A stretch of 64,000 bases of DNA from Candidatus Dechloromonas phosphorivorans (GTDB lineage Bacteria; Pseudomonadota; Gammaproteobacteria; Burkholderiales; Rhodocyclaceae). The translations under genes were made by a program, and so were the position numbers. Location: NCBI GenBank assembly GCA_016709495.1, contig JADJMS010000019.1, positions 1-64,000 on the forward strand. Reading direction: 5' to 3'. Shown here piece after piece: positions 56,742-64,000 of the stretch (position 1 is the first letter of the stretch; the number at the start of each line of letters is the position of its first letter). The notes below the pieces were generated by a model, which was given only the letters and a program-made list of their open reading frames with translations, was not told the origin of the DNA and ran no database searches.

Positions 56742-58446
56742 ATGGTCCAGTTTGACCTTCGCCTGTGGCATCGTTTTCGGACCATTGCGGCACCTTACTG
56801 GTTCCGTGATCAGAAATGGCAGGCGCGAGGGTTGTTGCTGTTGTTGGTCGTCCTGCTCCTTGGGCAGACTGGCTTTGCGGTACTTTTCAATGAGCTGACC
56901 GGCGAGTTCACATCATCGCTGGCGGCCAAGGATGCGGATCGCTTCTGGAAATCCATTTTCCAGTGCCTCGCCATTCTGGTCGTCGCGGTGCCGATTTACG
57001 CCTTTTATTACTATGTGCGCGACAAACTTGGCCTGTTCTGGCGGCGCTGGCTGACACAGGATTATCTCGGGCGTTATTTCAGCAATCGCGCCTATTACGA
57101 GCTTAATGCCGATCCTGATATCGACAACCCTGACCAGCGGATTGCCGAAGACATCAACACTTTTACCCAGCGCTCCCTGTATTTTTTACTGATCACGGTT
57201 GGCGCAATTCTGCAATTGCTGGCCTTTAGTGGTGTGCTCTGGTCGATTTCCAAGGCGCTGGTTTTTTTCCTGATCATTTATGCCGTGGCCGGGACGGCGA
57301 TAACCCTGCTGGTCTTTGGCAAAGTGCTGATCGGCCTCAATTTCTACCAGTTGCGGCGTGAGGCGGATTTTCGTTTCAGCCTGGTACGCATTCGCGAAAA
57401 TGCCGAAGCCATCGCCTTCTATCGTGGCGAGGCGCAGGAATCATGGCAAATCGGCCAGTATTTCAATTTGGCATTCGCAAATTTCAACAAGCTGATCCGT
57501 GCCCAACTAAATCTCAACCTGTTTCAGTACAGCTATAGCTTCATGACCATCATTCTGCCTTACTCGATCATTGCCGGGCAGGTGCTGGCCGGTGATCTGG
57601 AGGTTGGTCGGGCAATGCAGGCCGCTGGCGCCTTTGCCGCCATCCTCAGTGCGCTGACGGTGATCGTTGATAATTTTGAAAGCTTCAGCCGCTTTGCCGC
57701 CGGGATTGATCGCCTCGATAGCTTTGCCAAATTTTTGGCCAAAAAAGACCGTCGACCGCAAGGCTCCGGGCAGCACGTCAAGTTGGTGCAGAACTCCCAT
57801 CTGGAGATCAAGAACCTCACGCTGCAAACCCCCAACCACACACGTACCCTGATTGAAGGACTTTCAATGACCATCAATCCCGGCCAGGGCGTCATGATCG
57901 TCGGTGCCAGCGGTTGCGGAAAAAGCTCGCTGTTACGTGCGCTGGCAGGATTGTGGCGCAGCGGCAGCGGCGAGATCTGCCGCCCGGAAGCGGAGAATGT
58001 TGTTCCTGCCCCAGCGCCCTTACATGTTGCTGAGCAGCTTGCGCAGCCAGTTGCTCTATCCACAGCTCGATATGAAGATATCCGACGAGGCGCTGCAGGA
58101 ATTACTGGTGCGCGTCAATTTGCCTGAACTGGCTGCCCGCTTCGGCGGCCTCGACGCCGAGCTGGATTGGGCCAAGGTGCTCTCGGTGGGCGAACAGCAG
58201 CGCGTTGCCTTTGCCCGTGTGCTACTCGCCGCGCCGCGCTATGTCATTCTCGATGAGGCGACCAGCGCGCTGGATATAGCAAACGAAGAAAGTCTTTACA
58301 AGGAGCTGGCCGCCAGCGAAACGACCATGGTCAGCGTTGGCCATCGCCCATCAATCCTTAAATATCACCCGCAGGTGCTGGAACTGACAGGCGATGGCGG
58401 CTGGAAGTTGTATGCTGCAGGCGATTATCAATTCAGCCATTCATAA
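56742..58446 (+). pseudogene. SbmA/YddA-like ABC transporter (permease-ATPase fusion), frameshifted
   Basis: An N-terminal SbmA/BacA-like membrane domain of about 340 residues (FAVLFNELTGEFTSSLAAKD, NPDQRIAEDINTFTQRSLYF) is fused to a nucleotide-binding domain with Walker A VGASGCGKSS. Near 57985-58000 the frame breaks; the other frame continues FLPQRPYMLLSSLRSQLLYP (Q loop), signature LSVGEQQRVAFAR, Walker B YVILDEATSALD and the switch His in VGHRPS. Joined length is about 567 residues. Relatives move peptides or long-chain acyl/vitamin B12-type substrates. It ends 6 bases into the convergent GGDEF-EAL gene. Confidence 0.87.
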
Positions 58447-61400
58447 TCCCCGCAGGGCAAACGACTCAAAATCGCTCAAAGCCAGCGGACGACTGAAGTA
58501 ATAGCCCTGATATGCATGACAACCAGCACCGGCGAGAAAGTCGCGTTGCGCAGCCGTTTCGACTCCCTCTGCAATCACGCCCAGCCCAAGGCTTTCAGCG
58601 AGCGCGACAATGGTTTTGGCAATGGCCGCATCGTTCGGGTCGATCAGTACATCGCGGACAAATGACTGGTCGATCTTCAATTGGTCGAGCGGCAAACGCT
58701 TCAGATAAGTCAGCGACGAATAGCCCGTACCAAAGTCATCCAGTGAAAATCCAACGCCATGGGCTTTGAGCAAGGACATCTTGACGATAATTTCTTCGAC
58801 GTTATGAACCAGCAAACTCTCGGTCAGTTCCAGTTTAAGTCGTCGTGAATTGGCACCCGTGCTGCTCAGTACCGAAATCACCTTATCTACAAAATCGAGT
58901 TGGCGCAGTTGAAAGGCACTGACGTTGACCGCGATGGTGAGGTGGGCCATCCCAGGATAGGCGGCCCAAACAGCGATTTGCTTGCAAGTTGTTTCAAGGA
59001 CCCAATCCCCTAAAGACAAAATCAGCCCGGATTCTTCGGCCAGGGGAATGAACTCGGCAGGCGAAACCATGCCCCGCTCGGGATGCCGCCAGCGCAACAG
59101 GACTTCAGCACCGGTGAGGCTGTTATTGCCGCGAATTTGCGGCTGGTAGTTGAGGAAGAACTGATTTTTCTCCAGCGCCTGGCGCAGATCGTCCTCAAGC
59201 GCCACGCGTTCCTTGACGGCAATTTCCATCGCCGGATCGAAGAAACAAAAGGTGTTTCGGCCGGCTGCCTTGGATCTGTACATACTGAGGTCAGCTTGCT
59301 TCAACAGTTCGTCAATGGGGATTCCTGTTCCTCGGAACAAGGTAGCGCCCAGACTGGCGGTACTGTGATGCGTAACGTTTCCGATCTGATATGGCTTCTT
59401 GAGTGCAGCCAGAATTTTTTCAGCAACGCCTTCCGTTGCCTTGGCTGCGTCTTCTTGACTCATACTCAGGCTAGCCAGAATGATCACAAACTCATCCCCA
59501 CCAAAGCGTGCCACCGAGTCACCTTCGCGCACACTCAACGTCAGGCGCTGGGCAACCTGTTTAAGCAGCAGATCGCCGGCATCATGCCCCAGGCTGTCGT
59601 TGAGCGTTTTGAAATTATCCAGATCGATGAAAAGCAAGGCGCTGTAACGCTCACTGCGCCCACTACTCACCATCGCCTGTTTCAAGCGATCAAGCAGGAG
59701 CGTCCGATTCGGGAGGTTGGTCAACTGGTCGAAAAAGGCGAGCGCTTCAATCTTGAATTCTGCTTTTTTACGCTCGCTGATGTCGTAATGCGTGCCGATG
59801 TAATGGGTAACCAGCCCGTCGCTACCGTAGACCGCAGAAATAGTCAGCCATTTTGGATAGATTTCGCCACTCTTGTGCCTATCCCAGACTTCACCCCGCC
59901 AACCGCCAGTACTGTGGATGGTCTGCCACATATCCTTATAGAAACTGGGTGGGTGACGTCCAGACTTAAGTAGTTGCGGTGTCAGCCCGATCACCTCTTC
60001 CGCCGTATAGCCAGTAAACTCAGTAAAGGCCCGGTTGACCCGCAAAATAACGCTCTGAGCATCCGTCACCATCATGCCTTCTTGCGATTCAAAGGCGGCC
60101 GCCGCGATACGTAATTGCTCTTCGGCCTGTTTGCGTTCTGTGATGTCAGAGATGATGCCAATAAAATTGGCCAATGCGCCCTGTTCATCACGTATCGCCG
60201 TAACGAAAAGGTCAATCCAGACAATATGCCCGTCGCTGGCGACGTAGCGTTTGGTCATGTTGTAATGATCCCGCTTGCCAGCGATGATTTCATCAAAATA
60301 GGCCACCTCGCTGCTCAAATCATCGTGATGTGTAATATCGGCAATGCTCATTCCGCCAAGTTCATCAGCGTCGTAGCCCAACAAGGCGCGAAATGATTCG
60401 TTAAAGCTGGTTATTCGTCCGTTGCTATCAACCGACGCAATACCCGTATTGGCGTTCTCAAAGATACTGCGGAACCATGATTCGCTTGCTTTCAAAGCCT
60501 TCAGTATTTCTTTGCGTGCGCTGATGTCATGCACGATGGAAAATAGCAAGTTATGTCCGCTGCTTTCGATTGGGGTCGAATGAACTTCCACATCCCGTAA
60601 TTCTCCCGACGCGAGCCGATGAACAAAATGAAAATATTTAAGTTCTTCACATCGCGCTTTTTCTCTTTCTTCGGCGATCTTAGCTTCCGGCATTGTGTTG
60701 AGATCAGCGGTTGTCATCAAAACCAGTTGTTTGATCGGGTAACCATAGTAGGTTGCTGCGGCATCGTTGGCTTCGACTATCGCGCCATTCGAGGGCTCAA
60801 TAAGGAGCATTACCGATGAATTTTTTTCGAAGAAATTGCGGAACCGCTGTTCGCTTGACTTCAGCGCTTCATCACGCTGCGCCAATCTGGCAAGCAAGCG
60901 ATTGAAACCGGCAATGAGTTGGCCAATTTCATCCTGCTTGGCGATGACCAAGGGCTGGGGAGGCTGATCTATATTCGACAACAAAGCCAGAGTATTGACG
61001 GCCTCCTGCATTGGTGACAGTTGGCGCCTTAACATCCACCAGGTCAAAAAGCCGGCCAGCAAAGTCAGGAAAAACGTGGCCAGTTGAACGCGTTGTTGCA
61101 TCAAACGTATTGGTGAAAAAGCCTCTTCAGTCGGTAATGCGGCGACCACAAACCAGTTGGCAACAGGAATGCGTTTGGCCGAAGCGAGGACTTCAACGCT
61201 CATTGGATTGATGGTTATGCCGGTTTCATCGAATCCCTCAAGGTGGCGGTCGATCAGCCAGTTAATTCCGGCAGCAGGCAGGGGTTGCATGATGCGACTT
61301 TTACCAGTGCCCGTGATGATAAGTCGCGAATCTGGCTCTTCAAGCAAAAAGTAGCCGTCCTTGCCATATGCATTGTTCGTCAGCTGGTCAAGAAAACTGG

Positions 61401-61965
61401 ACTTGGAAAGGTTGATGACACCAGCCAAGGCGCCGATCACTGCGCCCTGAGCATCTTTTATCGCGACGATGATGGGGAACATGGGGGCTTGAAGTTTTTT
61501 ACCAATGATGGGCGCGCCGATACTCGGACTGCCATCCATGAGCACCTTGGCGACGGTTTTATCATCCTTGTAATTCGTGCCGATGCGCCCCGCCATGACC
61601 ATCATTTCAGCCTGTGTGGTGCCATCCTTGTCAAAGATGAGGACGCCACCATTGAACAGATTATTTAGTATGGGCCGCTCGTTGAGGAAGTTCTGCAACG
61701 CCTGCTGGTTGTGCATGATCGCCGGCGTTATCCTGTCAGCCACTGTTTTCAGTGCAGACAGGCGGTCGCTCAACTCGCGATTGATTTCAGCAGCGACAAA
61801 TGAAACAATCGACGATTGCTGGTCGCCTAAAAGTCGCTGCATATCGACGCGCAACATATAGCTGGCGTAAAACGAAAGTGACCAGATGCTGGTTAGAAAA
61901 ATGGCCAAGGTGAAGAACGTTAAACGCGTCTTCATTGACCATCCCTTAAGACTGAATGAATTCAT
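58441..61965 (-). CDS. dCache-HAMP-PAS-GGDEF-EAL cyclic-di-GMP protein
   Basis: A 1174-residue membrane signalling protein: N-terminal helix, periplasmic Cache domain (about 40-290), second helix, HAMP, three PAS domains (from about 365, 488 and 618), GGDEF (about 750-915) and EAL (about 925-1170). The GGDEF site is intact (RFGGDEF, residue about 823) with an RxxD inhibitory site five residues before it. The EAL signature reads EVL, but the other metal and loop residues (DDFGTGYSSL, EGVET) are present. A TGTGC site lies 125 bp upstream. It could make or break c-di-GMP. Confidence 0.93.
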   Translation of the reverse strand: MNSFSLKGWSMKTRLTFFTLAIFLTSIWSLSFYASYMLRVDMQRLLGDQQSSIVSFVAAEINRELSDRLSALKTVADRITPAIMHNQQALQNFLNERPILNNLFNGGVLIFDKDGTTQAEMMVMAGRIGTNYKDDKTVAKVLMDGSPSIGAPIIGKKLQAPMFPIIVAIKDAQGAVIGALAGVINLSKSSFLDQLTNNAYGKDGYFLLEEPDSRLIITGTGKSRIMQPLPAAGINWLIDRHLEGFDETGITINPMSVEVLASAKRIPVANWFVVAALPTEEAFSPIRLMQQRVQLATFFLTLLAGFLTWWMLRRQLSPMQEAVNTLALLSNIDQPPQPLVIAKQDEIGQLIAGFNRLLARLAQRDEALKSSEQRFRNFFEKNSSVMLLIEPSNGAIVEANDAAATYYGYPIKQLVLMTTADLNTMPEAKIAEEREKARCEELKYFHFVHRLASGELRDVEVHSTPIESSGHNLLFSIVHDISARKEILKALKASESWFRSIFENANTGIASVDSNGRITSFNESFRALLGYDADELGGMSIADITHHDDLSSEVAYFDEIIAGKRDHYNMTKRYVASDGHIVWIDLFVTAIRDEQGALANFIGIISDITERKQAEEQLRIAAAAFESQEGMMVTDAQSVILRVNRAFTEFTGYTAEEVIGLTPQLLKSGRHPPSFYKDMWQTIHSTGGWRGEVWDRHKSGEIYPKWLTISAVYGSDGLVTHYIGTHYDISERKKAEFKIEALAFFDQLTNLPNRTLLLDRLKQAMVSSGRSERYSALLFIDLDNFKTLNDSLGHDAGDLLLKQVAQRLTLSVREGDSVARFGGDEFVIILASLSMSQEDAAKATEGVAEKILAALKKPYQIGNVTHHSTASLGATLFRGTGIPIDELLKQADLSMYRSKAAGRNTFCFFDPAMEIAVKERVALEDDLRQALEKNQFFLNYQPQIRGNNSLTGAEVLLRWRHPERGMVSPAEFIPLAEESGLILSLGDWVLETTCKQIAVWAAYPGMAHLTIAVNVSAFQLRQLDFVDKVISVLSSTGANSRRLKLELTESLLVHNVEEIIVKMSLLKAHGVGFSLDDFGTGYSSLTYLKRLPLDQLKIDQSFVRDVLIDPNDAAIAKTIVALAESLGLGVIAEGVETAAQRDFLAGAGCHAYQGYYFSRPLALSDFESFALRGL

Positions 61966-62090
61966 GTCTTATCTTCAGATAGAGACCTCGCCATTCGAGA
62001 ATATCCCTCTCATGGCTGTGGCCTGGGTCAATGGCGGGAGCGCCCAACTTCGTTAGCCACCCAAGCTTACGGCTTCGACCAACGACGTTC

Positions 62091-62107
62091 TGTGCGCTGG
62101 CAAACAG
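62091..62107. promoter_or_regulatory. Crp-type palindrome, site F (weaker)
   Basis: TGTGCGCTGGCAAACAG on the plus strand, 125 bp upstream of the minus-strand GGDEF-EAL start. The right arm is less symmetric than in sites A and B, so this is the least certain of the six. Confidence 0.35.
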
Positions 62108-62159
62108 TAATTCAGGCAAGAGCGGCGATTGACAGATCAATTGCGTCGCAGGAGGTCGC

Positions 62160-63793
62160 TCAAACAGAATATTGCGTCGCCGCCTTGCGCATTCTGACAA
62201 CCGTGGTGTTCAGATAGTCCGCTGTTGCGCTGGTGTCATTGACGACCTGCATATTTTCATCAGTCATGCTGGCGACACGCTCCAGACTTTGGGCGAGTTC
62301 GGTCATCGCCACTTGCTGTTCACTCGATGCAAGGAAATTTCACCGACCATTTCAGTGGTTTTTGCCATTTCCTGGTTAATCTGGCGCAGGGAAGCTTCAG
62401 ATGCATTAACCAATTTCACCCCTTCAGCAACCTGATGGGCGCCAGAGCGCATGTTTTCGACTGCCATCTGGGTTTCGTTTTGGATGCTTTTCGTCATCAG
62501 GCCAATTTCCTGAGTTGCCTTGCTCGTTCGTTCGGCGAGCTTGCGCACTTCGTCGGCAACCACGGCAAATCCTCGCCCCATTTCGCCGGCCCGGGCCGCC
62601 TCAATGGCCGCATTGAGGGCCAGCAGGTTGGTCTGATCGGCAATTTCCTTGATCACCACGGTAACCCGACCGATTTCTTCGGAACGCTGGCCGAGTGACT
62701 CCACTTGTTCAGCGGAAAGACGAACCGTATTCGCCAGTGATTCAATGGTCAGACTGGCTTGCTGCGTAACTTGTGCTCCTTGGTGCGCGGCCTCACCTGC
62801 GTGGGTGGCGGTTTCCATGGTTATTTTTGCATGGGCGGCAACTTCACCAATCGACACGGTGACTTGTTCGATGGCAGCCGCTGCCGTTGAAGTGGCCTCA
62901 CTTTGCGTTTGAGCCGATGCCTGCGATTTTTTCATGCCGGTATCAACGCCAGTGGCCGCCAATGCGACCTGATGCGCAACATCGACGATGCCTTGGATCG
63001 TTGCCTGGGTTGAGGATGCAAATTTATCCGCCTTGCGGGCGATGCTGCCGATCACGTCACGTCGCTCAAGATCAAAACGTTTTCTCAAGTCGCCGGATTG
63101 CAGAACCTCCTCCATCCAGTTCGACGTCTTTTCCAGATCGCGAGAGGTTTGTGGCGCATAGACAAACAGGAAATACAGCGCGTAGGAAACGGTAATGGCG
63201 GCCAGCGGCTGGAGGGCAAAATCGGGCAAAGACGGGCCACCCAACTGGCGACTCGATAGTTCAAGCGCTGGCAGTAGTGCTGCCATACCCGCCAGCGTCA
63301 TCTGTGAGCGCAGGGAGAGCAACTGATTGAGCCACTCAGGCCGGCGTTTGATAACCCGGCCGTTTTTGATACGCAGCGACTTGTCGCCACTGCGAATTTT
63401 TTGATAGGCAAGCTCGGCGCCAGCCACCTCATCGCGCGTTGGTTTGCTGCGCACTGACTGAAAGCCGATCAGGCGACCATTTTCGCGGACGGCTGAGGTA
63501 TTGGCGACCACCCAATAAAATCCGCCATCCTTGCGCCGATTCTTGATAATGCCGCGCCACGGGCGCCCGGCCATGAGGTCCTGCCACAAATCGGCGAAAG
63601 CCTCGCTGGGCATATCCGGGTGGCGAACCATGTTGTGTGGTTGCCCGATCATTTCCTCGCGGCGGTAATTGCTGATCCGGGCAAAGGCTTCATTGGCCTC
63701 AACAATGTAGCCTTTAAGATTGGTGCTCGAATAGATGAATTCGCCTTCGGGAAGCAGGGTTTCGATATTGGTAATCGGGAGATTCGTTTTCAT
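62160..63793 (-). pseudogene. PAS-containing (Aer-like) methyl-accepting chemotaxis protein, frameshifted
   Basis: An N-terminal PAS domain (about 20-115; VEANEAFARISNYRREEMIG, PHNMVRHPDMP, GFYWVVANTSAV) of the Aer type, two membrane helices (about 165-210), and a signalling domain with the hairpin tip NLLALNAAIEAARAGEMGRG. Near 62327-62332 one base is missing; restoring it continues SEQQVAMTELAQSLERVASM to a stop at 62160. Joined length is about 544 residues. It is probably a redox or energy sensor for taxis. No CheA/CheW genes are in the window. Confidence 0.9.
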
Positions 63794-63839
63794 GTATTTT
63801 TCTTAGGGCTGTCGGGTGATTGAGGGCCATTCGCATGGT

Positions 63840-64000
63840 TTAGTTACTAATGCGCACACTGGCTGCCGCAAGCATTTGGTCCAGATCAGCGGCCAGCCGC
63901 AGCGCAAGATGGCTGGCATTGGCGTTTTCTTCGCGTGCTGCTTGATCGGTTTCTTTGGCTAATTCATAGATGCCGTTGGCCATTAAGTTTCCCGCGATGC
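63840..64000 (-). CDS. Partial protein, C-terminal end (possible chemoreceptor or signalling protein)
   Basis: The last 52 codons of a minus-strand gene entering from the right edge, ending with TAA at 63840-63842. The segment (ANGIYELAKETDQAAREENA, then LALRLAADLDQMLAAA) is helical and resembles the tail of chemoreceptors, but too little is present for a firm call. It lies upstream of the PAS chemoreceptor on the same strand. Confidence 0.45.
   Translation of the reverse strand, partial: IAGNLMANGIYELAKETDQAAREENANASHLALRLAADLDQMLAAASVRISN

Noticed and set aside
63868..63884. Half-site of the TGTGC motif near the right edge
   Set aside because: It lies inside the coding end of the partial gene and lacks a second arm.

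Overview
The window looks like chromosome of a GC-rich betaproteobacterium, most likely Rhodocyclaceae/Azonexaceae (Dechloromonas-like). This is inferred from gene content: two phasins (polyhydroxybutyrate granules), malonyl-CoA decarboxylase, the kdsD-kdsC-lptC-lptA block beside a KefB/KefC-type antiporter, trpG-trpD-trpC, an HrpA helicase, a CHASE3 hybrid kinase, a PAS-GGDEF-EAL protein and PAS chemoreceptors. No rRNA, tRNA or CRISPR array was recognised.

Layout. 0-6 kb: malonyl-CoA decarboxylase, then a hibernation/stress group (HPF-like protein, P-type ATPase, UspA, CBS fragment) damaged at both ends. 6-14 kb: housekeeping genes, mostly on the minus strand (M23 peptidase, neutral zinc metallopeptidase remnant, pyrF, adenine methyltransferase, glnS), then crcB, hemolysin III, two small conserved proteins and a zinc-ribbon/PD-(D/E)XK protein. 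14.7-20 kb: hrpA, an EI24 membrane protein and a CinA-type domain. 20-26 kb: two phasins, LPS transport and Kdo genes, KefB-like antiporter. 26-32.6 kb: lone prepilin, membrane histidine kinase, adenylate cyclase, trpC/D/G. 32.6-40.8 kb: an accessory block with an IS3-type remnant followed by an overlapping operon of an exported TPR-CHAT (caspase-like) protein, a 1258-residue TpsA exoprotein and its TpsB transporter. 41-44 kb: a GT2, GT39 and PAP2 envelope-glycolipid operon. 44-49 kb: hybrid kinase, REC-PAS protein and Crp/Fnr regulator in one operon. 49-58 kb: many small stress and envelope proteins (BrkB, GlsB, DUF883, PldA, VIT, Spy-like, lipoproteins, an SbmA/YddA-like ABC exporter). 58-64 kb: c-di-GMP signalling protein and chemoreceptors.

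The most interesting signal is a 17-bp near-palindrome, TGTGC-N6 followed by an ACA-type arm ending in ACAG. I find it six times, all between 43.9 and 62.1 kb, all intergenic, and each 85-126 bp before a start codon. It has the 5-6-5 geometry of a Crp site, and one copy precedes the operon that encodes the Crp/Fnr protein. I propose an autoregulated envelope-stress regulon. The second candidate is the CHAT-TpsA-TpsB operon, which may couple a periplasmic caspase-like protease to two-partner secretion.

Many genes are interrupted. At least ten have single-base frameshifts, about half in short homopolymers; lptC has an in-frame amber codon; four (zinc metallopeptidase, glnS, CHAT, GT2) lack an estimated 60-80 internal codons. 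Damage to essential genes such as glnS, lptC and kdsD makes assembly or sequencing error the simplest explanation, so the pseudogene labels here mean broken as given.
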